Source: Cyanobacteriota bacterium (lineage in GTDB: Bacteria > Cyanobacteriota > Cyanobacteriia > PCC-6307 > Cyanobiaceae). Taken from it: 35,611 nucleotides of DNA. How positions within the stretch are numbered: the first letter of the stretch is position 1; each line of letters begins with the position of its first letter. Below, piece after piece: positions 15,307-25,163 of the stretch. The notes under the pieces are model-generated. The model was not told the DNA's origin, did no database searches, and saw nothing but the letters and a program-made list of their open reading frames with translations. The position numbers and the translations under genes were made by a program. Location: contig JAPLIC010000070.1 of the NCBI GenBank assembly GCA_026389315.1, positions 1 to 35,611 of the forward strand, given 5' to 3'.

Positions 15307-15332
15307 CCAGGCGGGCAGGGTAGGGGATGGGT

Positions 15333-16928
15333 TCAACCCAGACCTGCCGCAGGCAGGGCGGCAATAGCGCGTTGCAGAATGGGAGTACCACTGACGGCGG
15401 CATTGGCCCACTCAAACAGGGGACTGGAGAGCACCCCGCCAACCGCTGTGACCAAAACACAGGCCACCAGGGCGGCCCTTAAAGATTGCATCCCTGAGAG
15501 ATTCCAGCTGATCGGCGGATAAGCCTTGACCACATCGGAGGCTTCTTGGGGTTCCTTAACAACCATCATCTTGATGACAGAAATATAGTAATAAATTGAA
15601 ATGACTGACGTAATGAGTCCTACGATGACTAGAAGATATTGGTGATCAGCCCAGCCGGCGAAGAACAAGTAGATTTTTGCAAAGAAGCCAATCATCGGTG
15701 GAATACCCCCAAGGGAAAGAAGGCATAGGCTCAATCCCAGGGTAATCAGAGGGTCTTTTTGATACAAACCTGCAAAATCCGCGATTCGATCACTACCGGT
15801 ACGAAGGGAAAACAGAATGATGCAAGCAAAGGCTCCGAGATTCATGAAGAGGTAAGCAGCCATATAGAGCACCATGGCGGCAAAGCCGTCTTCGGTCCCA
15901 CAAACCAGGCCGATCATCACGAAGCCAGCCTGGCCAATGGAGCTATAGGCAAGCATCCGTTTCATTGACGTCTGCGCAAGGGCAACAACGTTGCCCAGAA
16001 CCATGCTGAGCAGGGCCAAAACAGTGAATAAGAATTTCCACTGGGCATCAAAACTCTCAAAGCAGCCCACCAATATTCTTAGGGCCAGGGCGAAACCGGC
16101 CGCTTTTGAACCCACCGAAAGGAAGGCCACTACAGGTGTGGGAGAACCTTCATAGACATCAGGAGTCCATTGGTGGAAGGGCACGGCGGCGATCTTGAAG
16201 GCCACCGTCGCCAAGACGAACACCAGGGAAAGGGCCGTGATCGGTTTGGCGCTGCTTTGCAGGGCCAGCGCGATTCCCTCCAGGGAGGTTTCCCCCCCGC
16301 TCAGGCCATACAGCAGGGAGGCGCCATACAAAAATACGGCGGCTGCAGCGGACCCCACCAGAAGATATTTGAGAGCGGCTTCTGAGCTGCGGGCATCGCG
16401 CTTCATGTAGCCCGAAAGCAGATAACTGGAAACCGAGAGGGTTTCCAGAGAGATGAAGATGCTTACTAGATCGGTTGCGCCGCAAAGAATCATCGCCCCC
16501 AGGGTGGCCGACAGCAGAATCGCCGCGTATTCCCCCAGGGGTGTGCCGCTGCGCTCCACGTAGCGCCAGCTCAACAGCAGGGTGATTAGCGTCGAGCAGG
16601 CGACCACCGCCCGGAAGGCAATCGAGAGGTTGTCCGCCACGAAGGAGCCCAGAAACGAGGGCTCAATCGGGCCATTCCATTGGGTTGCCAGCAGGAGGAG
16701 GGAAGCGGCAAGTCCCCCATAACAGATGGGAGGCACCCAGCGGCTGGCCGTTTTCTCACCGGCCAGATCCACGACCAAGCAGGCCAGAAGGGCGATCAGG
16801 ATGGCCCCCTCCGGTGCAATCGCCCCAGCATTGAGCTGGAGCGCGATCGAGCCGGTGCTCAGACCGGCACCGATCGCATCGGTGGCGGCGCTTGCCGTGC
16901 TGGCAGCAGCGGCAACGGTGGCCAACAT
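15333..16928 (-). CDS. ndhB: NAD(P)H-quinone oxidoreductase subunit 2
   Basis: An antiporter-like membrane subunit of the cyanobacterial NDH-1 complex, working in respiration, cyclic electron flow and CO2 uptake. The protein has about 14 hydrophobic segments and NdhB-typical stretches such as [71 protein letters not shown] and [16 protein letters not shown]. The start is uncertain. An ATG at 16928 gives 531 residues with a short Ala-rich leader; the frame is open to 17045, and that version would add a further hydrophobic Ala/Val stretch. It is divergent from topA. Confidence 0.93.
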   Translation of the reverse strand: MLATVAAAASTASAATDAIGAGLSTGSIALQLNAGAIAPEGAILIALLACLVVDLAGEKTASRWVPPICYGGLAASLLLLATQWNGPIEPSFLGSFVADNLSIAFRAVVACSTLITLLLSWRYVERSGTPLGEYAAILLSATLGAMILCGATDLVSIFISLETLSVSSYLLSGYMKRDARSSEAALKYLLVGSAAAAVFLYGASLLYGLSGGETSLEGIALALQSSAKPITALSLVFVLATVAFKIAAVPFHQWTPDVYEGSPTPVVAFLSVGSKAAGFALALRILVGCFESFDAQWKFLFTVLALLSMVLGNVVALAQTSMKRMLAYSSIGQAGFVMIGLVCGTEDGFAAMVLYMAAYLFMNLGAFACIILFSLRTGSDRIADFAGLYQKDPLITLGLSLCLLSLGGIPPMIGFFAKIYLFFAGWADHQYLLVIVGLITSVISIYYYISVIKMMVVKEPQEASDVVKAYPPISWNLSGMQSLRAALVACVLVTAVGGVLSSPLFEWANAAVSGTPILQRAIAALPAAGLG

Positions 16929-17094
16929 CGCTGTGGCGGCAACCGGTGCGGCGATCGCCGTAAGGGCGGCCAGGATCACATCTGCCACGGCGGGAAACTG
17001 CTTGACAGGCGGGAGTGTAGCGGCGCTCCAGAGGGCCCTGCCCAACGGACCGGCCTGGGATGCGATATAGAAGGGGAAGGTTCACCGCCTGTCT

Positions 17095-19866
17095 GTGGCG
17101 CACACGCTGGTCATCGTTGAAAGCCCCACAAAGGCCCGTACCATTCGGGGTTTTCTGCCCAAGGAGTTCCGGGTGGAGGCCTCGATGGGCCATGTCCGCG
17201 ATCTGCCCAATAACGCCAGTGAGATCCCAGCGGCCCACAAGGGTGAGAAGTGGGCGAATCTCGGCGTCAACACCGCCAAGGACTTCGAGCCTCTTTACGT
17301 GGTGCCGAAGGATAAAAAAAAGGTGGTCAAGGAGCTCAAGGATGCCCTGAAGGGGGCGGATCAGCTGTTGCTGGCCACGGATGAAGACCGCGAAGGGGAG
17401 AGCATCAGCTGGCATTTGGCCCAGTTGCTGGATCCCAAGGTGCCCGTCAAACGGATGGTCTTCCACGAAATCACCAAGGAAGCCATTTCCCGGGCCCTCG
17501 ATAACCCGCGTGAGCTCGACATGGAGCTTGTCCATGCCCAGGAGACCCGTCGCATCCTCGATCGACTCGTCGGTTACTCCCTCTCCCCCCTCCTCTGGAA
17601 GAAGGTGGCCTGGGGACTCTCGGCGGGCCGGGTTCAGTCGGTGTCGGTGCGCCTGCTGGTTGAACGGGAGCGGGCGCGGCGCGCCTTCCGCAGTGGCACC
17701 TATTGGGACCTCAAGGCCAGCCTGGTCCACGGGCAGGTTCCTTTCGACGCCAAGTTGACCCACCTGGGGGGCGAGCGCATCGCCAACGGCTCCGATTTCG
17801 ACGAAAGCACCGGGGCGATCAAGGCCGGCAGCAAGGTGAAGTTAGTGGCGGAGGCCGAAGCCCGCGCCCTCCAGCAAGCCGCCAGCGCCGGCCGTTGGCA
17901 GGTGGCAGCGGTCGAGGCAAAACCCACCGTGCGCAAGCCCGTGGCTCCCTTCACCACCAGCACCCTGCAACAGGAGGCAAATCGCAAGCTGCGTCTCTCG
18001 GCCCGGGACACCATGCGCACCGCCCAGGCGCTTTATGAGCGGGGCTTCATCACCTACATGCGCACCGACTCGGTGAATCTCTCCGAGCAAGCCATCAAGG
18101 CGGCCCGCAGTTGTGTGAGTGAGCGTTATGGCCAGGACTACCTCAGCCCGGCCCCTCGCCAGTTCACCACCAAATCCCGCAATGCCCAGGAGGCCCACGA
18201 AGCCATTCGGCCCGCGGGGGAGGTGTTTCGCACCCCTGGGGAGACCGGTTTGGAGGGCAGGGATCTGGCGCTCTACGAACTCATCTGGAAGCGCACCGTG
18301 GCCTCCCAGATGGCCGATGCCCGCTTGACCATGCTGGCGATCGATCTGGAGGTGGCGGGCAGCACCTTCCGGGCCACGGGCAAGCGCATTGATTTTCCAG
18401 GCTTTTTCAGGGCCTATGTGGAGGGCAGCGATGACCCGGATGCCGCCTTGGAGGGCCAGGAGGTTCTGCTGCCAGCCCTCAAGGTCGGCGACGTTCCTGA
18501 TTGCCGATCCGTTGAGGCCCTCAGTCACCAGACCCAACCCCCGGCCCGTTACAGCGAGGCCGCCCTGGTCAAGATGCTGGAGAAGGAGGGGATCGGACGA
18601 CCCTCCACTTACGCCAGCATCATCGGCACGATCATTGACCGCGGCTATGCCACCTTGCAGGCCAATGCCCTGATTCCCAGCTTCACGGCCTTTGCCGTGA
18701 CAGCTTTGCTGGAGGAGCATTTCCCCGATCTGGTGGATACGGGTTTCACCGCCCGCATGGAAAACACCCTCGACGAAATTTCCACCGGCAAGGTTCGCTG
18801 GCTTCCCTACCTCGAGGATTTCTACAAGGGCGAGGAGGGGCTTGAGGCCTTGGTGCAACGGCGCGAAGGCGACATCGATCCGGGTCATTCCCGCACCGTC
18901 GCTTTAGAGGGCCTGCCCTGTGTGGTTCGCATCGGCCGATTCGGTGCCTACCTCGAATCCCGCCGTGTGGGCACAGATGGCGAAGAGGAGTTGCTCAAGG
19001 CGACGCTGCCCCAGGAGATCACCCCGGCCGATCTTGATGCCGACAAGGCCGAATTGATTCTGCGCCAGAAGTCTGAGGGGCCTGAATCCATTGGCGAGGA
19101 TCCCGAAACCGGTGAGCAGGTTTACCTCTTGTTCGGCCAGTACGGGCCCTATCTCCAGCTGGGCCAGGCCAGTGAAGAAACCCCCAAGCCGAAGCGGGCT
19201 TCCCTGCCCAAGGGGGTCAAGCCAGAAGAGATGAAGCTCGAGGACGCCCTCGGCTTGCTGCGGCTCCCCCGCCAGCTGGGAGAGCACCCAGACGGGGGCA
19301 AGGTGCAGGCGGGCCTGGGACGCTTCGGCCCCTACGTGGTCCACGACAAGGGCAAGGGAGAAAAGGACTACCGCTCGATCAAGGCTGAGGATGATGTCTT
19401 GGTGATCGGCCTGACCCGGGCACTTGAGCTTCTGGCCCAGCCCAAACGGGGGCGGGGTGGCCGCACGGCCCTCAAGGATCTGGGCACCCCTGAGGGGGCC
19501 AATGAGGCGATCCAGTTGTTTGATGGTCCCTACGGCCTTTATGTGAAACAGGGCAAGGTGAATGCCTCCCTGCCCGAGGGCACCACCGCCGATACCCTCA
19601 CCCTCGACCTGGCCGTCGAATTGCTGGCCGCCAAGGCCGCCAGTGCTCCTGCCCGCTCCCGCAGCGGCACCAAGGCGCCCAAGACTGCCGCTGCCGCTGG
19701 CGGCGGTGCTGCCAAGACACGGGCCGCGGCGACCAAGGGGGCGGCCAAGGGACGCACAACCGCCAAGGATCCGGGGGCGGTGACCGCCCGCAAGACTCCG
19801 GCCACCACCAAGACGGGACGGCTGCGGGCCAGTGCTGTGCGGGTGATCAAGCCCGCAGGTGGCTGA
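17095..19866 (+). CDS. topA: DNA topoisomerase I
   Basis: A type IA topoisomerase that relaxes negative supercoils. The 923-residue protein opens with the TOPRIM domain ([12 protein letters not shown] with catalytic Glu, and TDEDREGES). It carries the nucleophile in [10 protein letters not shown] at Tyr321 and the typical EAHEAIRP and [14 protein letters not shown] motifs. After about residue 600, instead of classical zinc fingers, it has several Topo_C repeats (RFGAYLE, QYGPYLQ, RFGPYVV, PYGLYVK), as in other cyanobacterial enzymes. The last 80 residues are a lysine/alanine-rich basic tail, probably for DNA binding. The GTG start follows a purine-rich AAGGGGAAGG. It heads a tightly packed five-gene run. 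Confidence 0.95.
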   Translation: MAHTLVIVESPTKARTIRGFLPKEFRVEASMGHVRDLPNNASEIPAAHKGEKWANLGVNTAKDFEPLYVVPKDKKKVVKELKDALKGADQLLLATDEDREGESISWHLAQLLDPKVPVKRMVFHEITKEAISRALDNPRELDMELVHAQETRRILDRLVGYSLSPLLWKKVAWGLSAGRVQSVSVRLLVERERARRAFRSGTYWDLKASLVHGQVPFDAKLTHLGGERIANGSDFDESTGAIKAGSKVKLVAEAEARALQQAASAGRWQVAAVEAKPTVRKPVAPFTTSTLQQEANRKLRLSARDTMRTAQALYERGFITYMRTDSVNLSEQAIKAARSCVSERYGQDYLSPAPRQFTTKSRNAQEAHEAIRPAGEVFRTPGETGLEGRDLALYELIWKRTVASQMADARLTMLAIDLEVAGSTFRATGKRIDFPGFFRAYVEGSDDPDAALEGQEVLLPALKVGDVPDCRSVEALSHQTQPPARYSEAALVKMLEKEGIGRPSTYASIIGTIIDRGYATLQANALIPSFTAFAVTALLEEHFPDLVDTGFTARMENTLDEISTGKVRWLPYLEDFYKGEEGLEALVQRREGDIDPGHSRTVALEGLPCVVRIGRFGAYLESRRVGTDGEEELLKATLPQEITPADLDADKAELILRQKSEGPESIGEDPETGEQVYLLFGQYGPYLQLGQASEETPKPKRASLPKGVKPEEMKLEDALGLLRLPRQLGEHPDGGKVQAGLGRFGPYVVHDKGKGEKDYRSIKAEDDVLVIGLTRALELLAQPKRGRGGRTALKDLGTPEGANEAIQLFDGPYGLYVKQGKVNASLPEGTTADTLTLDLAVELLAAKAASAPARSRSGTKAPKTAAAAGGGAAKTRAAATKGAAKGRTTAKDPGAVTARKTPATTKTGRLRASAVRVIKPAGG

Positions 19867-20471
19867 TGCCCAGCCCTTGCCGCGCCCCGGGGACCATGGC
19901 CGCCGCCCTGGTCTTGATGTTGCTGCAGACAGGCTGCACGGGCACCCCGTTCGGTGAAAGCCTGGGCCGCAGTTTTCCGGCCCCAGGATCTCCCGAGCAA
20001 CCCGCTGTCCAGCAGGGGGCGGCCAGTCCGGCGCCCCAGGCGAATCCGGCCCCAACTGGGACCGGTTCCCAGCCAGCCCCCGTCGCTCTGACGCCCCCCG
20101 GCGGCCAACCCCCGGCGAGCGGTGCGGCCGCCGTCGCTCAGAAATCCTCTACGGCCCCTGGTGCCACCAAGACCACCGCCGGCACCCCGGCCATGGCCCA
20201 AGGCGCGTCCCAGGTCGGTACGAGTGCTCCCGCCGCCCGTCCCCTGCCCTATCGCGTCACGATTCGCCTGCCAGAGGCTGACCCATCGGCACCGGCCGAG
20301 GCCGTGACCAAGGCCCTCCGCGCCACCGGGGTGGCCTTTGAAGTGGAGACCATCGAGCGAATCACCAGTCCCGGCTCGGCCCCCCTGGCGACTCCTGCCC
20401 CCAGCCCGGCCCCTCCCGCTGAATCCACGGCACCGGCGCCTACGACCCGGCCCGCCCCGCCACCCCGCTGA
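19866..20471 (+). CDS. Small proline/alanine-rich lipoprotein
   Basis: A 201-residue predicted lipoprotein of unknown function. Residues 11-24 give a hydrophobic signal ending in the lipobox LQTGC with Cys24 as the lipidation site. Residues 30-130 are low-complexity Ala/Pro/Thr. A short ordered block (PYRVTIRLPEADPSAPAEAV, then TKALRATGVAFEVETIERI) at about 125-167 is the only conserved-looking part. It may be a small alpha/beta domain. The tail is again proline-rich. The ATG shares one base with the topA stop (TGATG), so it is almost certainly co-translated with topA. I recognise no family. Confidence 0.7.
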   Translation: MPSPCRAPGTMAAALVLMLLQTGCTGTPFGESLGRSFPAPGSPEQPAVQQGAASPAPQANPAPTGTGSQPAPVALTPPGGQPPASGAAAVAQKSSTAPGATKTTAGTPAMAQGASQVGTSAPAARPLPYRVTIRLPEADPSAPAEAVTKALRATGVAFEVETIERITSPGSAPLATPAPSPAPPAESTAPAPTTRPAPPPR

Positions 20472-20483
20472 GGCTGTTTTCCC

Positions 20484-21137
20484 TTGGTTCCTCACTCCTC
20501 GCGTCAGCTCACGGCCCGGGCGGCCCGCCAGATGATGGACACCGCCTATTTGGCGGCGGCCACGGCCCTGTTGTGGGTGGCGCTCTACTACCTGCCCGTG
20601 GGCGGTCCCCTCTTTCGTCTCGCCCTGCCCCTGCCCCTGGCCCTGCTGCAGCTGCGCCATGGCTGGCAATGCGCCTGGGAGGGAGTCGCCGTCAGTGCCT
20701 TGCTCCTGGTGGCCCTGATGGGGCCGATTCGCGGTCCGTTGATGCTGTTCCCCTACGGCCTCCTGGCCCTATGGCTGGGCTGGGGTTGGCGGACGCGACA
20801 GAGCTGGTGGTTGACCCTGGCCCTGGGGGCCCTCATCGGCGCCCTGGGTTTTTTGGTGAGGGTGGCGGTGCTTTCGGTGCTGGTTGGTGAAAATCTCTGG
20901 GTGCTGATCACCTCGGCCGCTGCCTCCTTGCTGGAGCGGTTGCCGTTGCCGGGCCTCGCCGCCGGCTTCGACATCACCCAGGTGCAGCTGGCGGCCCTGG
21001 TGCTGGTTCTGTTTCAAAATCTCCTGATGGTTGTCTGCCTCCACGCCGTCGCCTATTGGATTTTTCCGCGGCTGGGCTCCCCCATCAGCGAACCTCCCGA
21101 GGCCTTGAGGGCCCTGGTGGCCCTCGATCCCCTGTGA
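20484..21137 (+). CDS. DUF2232-type integral membrane protein
   Basis: A hydrophobic 217-residue protein with five or six predicted membrane segments. The beginning (TAYLAAATALLWVALYYLPV, then GGPLFRLALPLPLALLQLRHG) is what I recall of cyanobacterial DUF2232 proteins. This family is related to YybS and resembles the S-components of ECF transporters; its substrate is unknown. I use a TTG start at 20484, with GAGG ten bases upstream; an ATG at 20532 is the alternative. Its stop overlaps the GTG start of the following CobT-like gene as GTGA. Adjacency to a cobalamin-type gene hints at vitamin handling, but that is inference. Confidence 0.75.
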   Translation: MVPHSSRQLTARAARQMMDTAYLAAATALLWVALYYLPVGGPLFRLALPLPLALLQLRHGWQCAWEGVAVSALLLVALMGPIRGPLMLFPYGLLALWLGWGWRTRQSWWLTLALGALIGALGFLVRVAVLSVLVGENLWVLITSAAASLLERLPLPGLAAGFDITQVQLAALVLVLFQNLLMVVCLHAVAYWIFPRLGSPISEPPEALRALVALDPL

Positions 21138-22330
21138 ATGAGTTGCGTCGCCTCTGGGGCGACCATGACCAGGCGGCTCAGTGGCAGGCCGCCTGGTGTG
21201 CAACTGCAGATGAGATTCAGGTGGTTGTGCTGCTGGCGGCCACTGCCACCGCGGCGATCCCCGGTATCTCGGCGGCGGGGGCCACGCCGGAGAGCCGGCG
21301 CGCCACTGCGGCGGCAGATGCCGAACTCCTGGTGCTTGGGCCAGGACGCCAGCGGCCCCATGGCCTGCCGCCTTTACCTGCGGGAGTCTCCCCGGCCCTG
21401 ATCTCGCAAGTGGTGGTGGACACCTTGGGTTGCCATCCCTTGGTGGTGGATCTCGGTTGTGCCCTGGCGCCGTCCGTGCCCCACCTGCGACTTCCGGGTT
21501 CCCTGGCGGCGGGACCGGCCCGTTGCCTTACCAGTGGTCGGGCCATGGATCGGGGCACGGCTGCCGACCTCCTCGACCTTGGGCGACGCTGGGGGGTGGG
21601 GCTGGGCAAGGCCCGGCCGCTGCGGCCCCTGCTGCTGGCCGAATGTGTTCCAGGGGGGACCACAACGGCCCAGGCGGTGCTCTCCGGTCTTGGCCTGGCG
21701 GTGGAAGGCCTGGTGGGCAGCAGCCTGCGACACCCCGATCTTTCGCTCAAGGCCCAGTTGGTGCGCCAAGGCCTGGCGGCGGCCGGCCTTGGCTTGCCCA
21801 GCAGCCAGGGGGAAGGGCCTTCGCCCGATGCTGATCCCCTGGCGGTGGTCGCTGCCGTTGGCGATCCGATGCAACCTGTGGCGGCTGGTTTGGTCTTGGC
21901 GGCGGCGGCCCTGGGGGTGCCGGTGCTGTTGGCCGGTGGCAGCCAGATGGCTGCGGTCTTGGCCCTGGCCCTGGCCCTGGCCCCCGCCTCCCTGCGGGCG
22001 GGCTTGGCGGCCCAGGTGGCCATCGGCACCACCGCCTGGGTCGCCAATGATCCCAGCAGCAACTTGGGGCGCTTGCTGCAAACTCTGGAGCGCCGTTGGG
22101 GAGTCACTCCCCTGGGGTTGGTGGCCGATCTGCGCTTCCATGCACCCCAGCACCCCGCCCTGCTGGATTACGAGCGGGGCTTTGTCAAAGAGGGCGTGGG
22201 TGCCGGAGGACTGGCCCTGGCTTGGCAGCTGAGTGGTCGCCAACCGCAGGCCCTGGCCTGGGCCTGCGACCGCGCCTGTCACCTTCTGCTGGCCGAAGGG
22301 GACCTGGGAGCCTCTACGGTCCCGCCATGA
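21134..22330 (+). CDS. CobT-like nicotinate-nucleotide phosphoribosyltransferase
   Basis: A 398-residue protein resembling the archaeal/cyanobacterial branch of nicotinate-nucleotide--dimethylbenzimidazole phosphoribosyltransferases (TIGR00303-like), which activate the lower ligand of cobamides. Supporting segments are SGRAMDRGTAADLLDLG, LLLAECVPGGTTTAQAVLSG, VVAAVGDPMQPVAAGLVLAA and PVLLAGGSQMAAVLALAL. Cyanobacteria usually make pseudocobalamin with adenine, so the true base may not be dimethylbenzimidazole. The GTG start at 21134 overlaps the preceding gene by four bases, and its stop overlaps the next gene by ATGA. Long antisense frames here are GC artefacts. Confidence 0.78.
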   Translation: MNELRRLWGDHDQAAQWQAAWCATADEIQVVVLLAATATAAIPGISAAGATPESRRATAAADAELLVLGPGRQRPHGLPPLPAGVSPALISQVVVDTLGCHPLVVDLGCALAPSVPHLRLPGSLAAGPARCLTSGRAMDRGTAADLLDLGRRWGVGLGKARPLRPLLLAECVPGGTTTAQAVLSGLGLAVEGLVGSSLRHPDLSLKAQLVRQGLAAAGLGLPSSQGEGPSPDADPLAVVAAVGDPMQPVAAGLVLAAAALGVPVLLAGGSQMAAVLALALALAPASLRAGLAAQVAIGTTAWVANDPSSNLGRLLQTLERRWGVTPLGLVADLRFHAPQHPALLDYERGFVKEGVGAGGLALAWQLSGRQPQALAWACDRACHLLLAEGDLGASTVPP

Positions 22331-23343
22331 CTTCGCCCGTTTTCCCCCGACGTCAGGTGCTGCGCTTCGGTGCGGCGTTAGGCCTGGGCTGGCTGGCCGG
22401 TTGTCGCCAGAGCAGGGCCGAACTGGTGGCCCACCGGGGCGATTTGCCCAAGGCATGGGTGGCCCAGTTGCCGGCTCCCTGGCAGGCGCGCTGGCTCGAA
22501 GATCCTGCCGCTGTGGTGGCTAGCGCTAGCCAGTCCCCAGCCCCTGGCCTGATCCAGTGCCTTGATGGCTGGGCCACCACGCTGCCGGCCAACAGACTGC
22601 AACCCTTCGGGACACCGGCGCTGCTGGCGAGGCTGGAGGCCGCTGCCCAGCCGGTCAGCCGCCTCTTCGGCCCAGCGGGCTCTGCCGCCGTTGCCTTCCC
22701 ATGGGCCTGCAGTCCCTGGGTGCTGTTGCTGCGACGACGGGATGACCTGGTGCCCCAGGCGACTGAGGATTGGGATGTGCTGCTCGATCCCAGCCTCAAA
22801 GGTGGAGTGGTCCTCCCCTCCAGCCCCCGGGTGGTGATCGATCTTGTTCGGGGCGATGCCTCCAGGCTTCGCCGTCTCAGGGCCCAGGCCCTCGCCTATG
22901 ACGACCACGACGGGCTCAATTTGTTGCTCACCGGCGAGGCTGAGGCGGCGGTGGTGCCGCGCCAGCGGGTGGTGCCCCTGCTGCGCAGGGATCCGCGCCT
23001 GCGGGCCGTATTGCCAGCCACGGGGGCGCCCCTGAGCTGGAATCTCCTCCTGCGTCCCGATTCAGAGCAGCCGGCACCGCCTCTGGACTGGTTGGGGGCC
23101 ATTCTTGAACCCCCGCTTCTGCCCCTGCTGCTTGCCGCAGGTTGGGTTCCCCCCCTGCCCCGCGGGCTGCTGGAGGCCCGCTTGACGACGTTTCCTGCGT
23201 CGATGACCGATCTGCTCTTGCCATCCCCGACGGTGTGGGAACGGTGTCGCTCCCTGCCACCCCTGACTCCCCAGCAGCAGAAATCCCTGCAGGATCTTTG
23301 GCGGGAAACGACCCCCGACCATGCCCCCGGGACGGTGACCTAA
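22327..23343 (+). CDS. Tat-type lipoprotein resembling an ABC solute-binding protein
   Basis: A 338-residue exported protein. The N-terminus contains a twin-arginine motif (RRQVLRF, Arg8-Arg9), a hydrophobic core and the lipobox LAGC with Cys26, so export by Tat followed by lipidation is likely. The mature part resembles extracellular substrate-binding proteins of the PotD/iron-binding type (WDVLLDPSLKGGVVLPSSPR, then GLNLLLTGEAEAAVVP), but I cannot name the ligand. No permease or ATPase is adjacent. The ATG overlaps the previous stop as ATGA. Its TAA overlaps the TAG of the convergent aldo/keto reductase gene, so the two coding regions share four bases. Confidence 0.78.
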   Translation: MTSPVFPRRQVLRFGAALGLGWLAGCRQSRAELVAHRGDLPKAWVAQLPAPWQARWLEDPAAVVASASQSPAPGLIQCLDGWATTLPANRLQPFGTPALLARLEAAAQPVSRLFGPAGSAAVAFPWACSPWVLLLRRRDDLVPQATEDWDVLLDPSLKGGVVLPSSPRVVIDLVRGDASRLRRLRAQALAYDDHDGLNLLLTGEAEAAVVPRQRVVPLLRRDPRLRAVLPATGAPLSWNLLLRPDSEQPAPPLDWLGAILEPPLLPLLLAAGWVPPLPRGLLEARLTTFPASMTDLLLPSPTVWERCRSLPPLTPQQQKSLQDLWRETTPDHAPGTVT

Positions 23344-24533
23344 CCCCAGAGCCGCCGGCGGGGCGCTGCCGCAAGCCGCCGGTGGGTGTCGGCCAACAGA
23401 TCCGGGATGGGCAGGGCGTGGGGGCAGCGGGGCAGGCACTCCCCGCATCGCTGGCAGGCCCCGGCATCCACCTGTTCCCACCAGGGCCCGGCCCGGCCAA
23501 TCAGGTTGTATCTCTCTGTGGCGAAGGCCTCCATGCCATGGCCCAGCGCCATCTGCCTCAGCCGCAGCAAAGCCGGGATCGGTACCTGTTGGGGGCAGGG
23601 AAGACAGGCACGGCACTGGCCGCACCATTCCTTGCCCAGCCGCTCCCGTCCAGCCCTCAGGAGCTGCTCGATGGCCTGCCTCTCTTGGGCGCTCAAGGGC
23701 CCAGAGGCATCGCCCAGTTGCTGGGCCCAGTTGAGATCGGCTGGGCGTGTGGCCCCTAGCGTCAGGGTGCTGATGCCCTGGCTCAGCAGAAAGCGGTAGG
23801 CGAGTTGCAGGGGTGCGAAGGGGGCGCAGTCCGCCACCAGGAGGGGGGGCGGATCCTGCAGCCGGCCCCCTTTGTCCGCGGGTGAGATGGCCATCACGCC
23901 CAGTCCCCGGGCCAGGGCCCGCTGGGCCAGAGGCAGGCGTTCCTGATCGAACAGATGCAGATGCAAGCTGCAGAAGCGAAAGCGTCCACTGTCCAGGGCG
24001 CGTTCGATCAGGTCGTTGTCCCCATGGCTGCTGAAGCCCACTTGTCCCACCAGACCTTCCGACAGCAGGGTGTCCAGTAGTTCCAAGCCGGGACCATGGA
24101 GGACCCATGCCAGTTGCTCCGGGGTGTTGAGGCCATGTACGGCCAGATTGTCCATGCGGGCGACCCCCAGGCGTTGGAGGCTGGCTTGCACCGCCTGCCG
24201 TCCCTCCCGGGGGGTGCCTCCTGGTAGCAACTTGCTAGTGAGCACAAGGTCTTGGCGCTCCAGGACCCCCTGTTCGTTCAGATGGCGTAGGGCCTGGCCC
24301 AGAAAGGTTTCCGCCGGTCCATAGGCTGGAGCCGTCTCCAGGTGGTTGATGCCGGCTTCGACGGCGGCCCAGACCACCGCTTGCATCTGGGCCGGAGAAT
24401 CCACCGCTCGCATCGTGCCGAGGGTGAAGAGGGAAACGGCTGGACCTTGGCCAAACGGCCTGCGTGCGCTGCGCCGGTTTTGCTTTGGCGCGGCCCCCTG
24501 GGACTCTCCACCGGTTTCAGGTGCTGCCAGCAT
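23340..24533 (-). CDS. Aldo/keto reductase with C-terminal 4Fe-4S domain
   Basis: A 397-residue fusion of an AKR TIM barrel (about 30-290) with a ferredoxin-like tail, as in COG1453-type oxidoreductases. The barrel shows Tyr71 (APAYG), Lys101 (LTSK) and His134 (LAVHG); the usual catalytic Asp is Glu66. The tail has two cysteine sets: Cys304/307/310/313 followed by Pro, and Cys360/363/366/370 followed by Pro. This suggests two iron-sulfur clusters, with the first set spaced CX2CX2CX2C rather than the usual final X3. Substrate unknown. I chose the ATG at 24533; an ATG at 24596 would overlap the DUF151 gene by 80 bases instead of 17. Confidence 0.87.
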   Translation of the reverse strand: MLAAPETGGESQGAAPKQNRRSARRPFGQGPAVSLFTLGTMRAVDSPAQMQAVVWAAVEAGINHLETAPAYGPAETFLGQALRHLNEQGVLERQDLVLTSKLLPGGTPREGRQAVQASLQRLGVARMDNLAVHGLNTPEQLAWVLHGPGLELLDTLLSEGLVGQVGFSSHGDNDLIERALDSGRFRFCSLHLHLFDQERLPLAQRALARGLGVMAISPADKGGRLQDPPPLLVADCAPFAPLQLAYRFLLSQGISTLTLGATRPADLNWAQQLGDASGPLSAQERQAIEQLLRAGRERLGKEWCGQCRACLPCPQQVPIPALLRLRQMALGHGMEAFATERYNLIGRAGPWWEQVDAGACQRCGECLPRCPHALPIPDLLADTHRRLAAAPRRRLWG

Positions 24534-25095
24534 CGGAGGGGAGGTCGGCTTCAGGGTCTTCTTCGCCGGTCGGAGACTGCGTTGTTGCAGGATCATCCTG
24601 ACGGGTCTGGCGCAGATGTCTAATCAGGGCGGCAGGAGTGGTCTGATCCAGAAAACGTCTGAAATCTTCCTGGTCCACGGCATCGGCCTCGGCATCGACT
24701 GGAATCGAGGCATCCACAACCACCTCCTCCAGCATCCAGATGGTGCTGCCGGTGCGCAGGGCCAGGGCAATGGCATCACTGGGACGGGCATCCAGTTCCA
24801 GGACCTCGCCGGTGGCGTTGGTGAGTTTGAGCACGGCCCGGAAGGTGTTGTCCTCAATGGCATGGATGATCACCCGATCAAGGACGAGACCACCTGCCGC
24901 CATCAACTGGGCCATCAGGTCATGGCTGAGGGGACGGGGCGAGCGTTCCCGGTTGATACCTGCCAGGATGTTTTGGGCCTGGGCCTGGTCGATCCAGATG
25001 GGGACCTGGCGACGGCCTGAGGGGTCCCGCAGCAGCACAATTGGACTGCGGCTGGCCGCATCAAGGGCAATCCCCGCCACGCTCATCTCGACCAT
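24517..25095 (-). CDS. Bifunctional nuclease (DUF151) domain protein
   Basis: A 192-residue protein whose first 145 residues match the bifunctional nuclease (BFN) fold: PIVLLRDPSGRRQVPIWID, QAQNILAGINRERSPRPLSHD, LVLDRVIIHAIEDNTFRA, LELDARPSDAIALALRTGS. Members have been reported with RNase/DNase activity in plants, but the bacterial role is unclear. The C-terminal 45 residues are acidic and probably disordered. Start options are the ATGs at 25095 and 25086. Its 3' end overlaps the aldo/keto reductase gene by 17 bp, and it is divergent from riboflavin synthase. Confidence 0.88.
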   Translation of the reverse strand: MVEMSVAGIALDAASRSPIVLLRDPSGRRQVPIWIDQAQAQNILAGINRERSPRPLSHDLMAQLMAAGGLVLDRVIIHAIEDNTFRAVLKLTNATGEVLELDARPSDAIALALRTGSTIWMLEEVVVDASIPVDAEADAVDQEDFRRFLDQTTPAALIRHLRQTRQDDPATTQSPTGEEDPEADLPSDAGST

Positions 25096-25163
25096 GGTTG
25101 CCTCAGAGACTTTGCCAGCTTCCGCCCATTGATTGATTATGACCAGCAGCCAGCGGACCTGAG

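Noticed and set aside
18904..20055. Minus-strand open frames opposite topA and the lipoprotein gene (also 19539-20669)
   Set aside because: Gly/Arg-rich translations without conserved motifs; the plus strand holds topA with intact catalytic motifs.
21217..22107. Long minus-strand open frames opposite the CobT-like gene (also 21374-22456)
   Set aside because: Low-complexity Arg/Pro/Ala-rich translations with no family features, antisense to a well-supported gene; typical of very GC-rich DNA.
23062..24108. Minus-strand frame overlapping the reductase and solute-binding protein genes
   Set aside because: Its translation lacks motifs, while the frame at 23340-24533 has the full AKR and Fe-S signatures.
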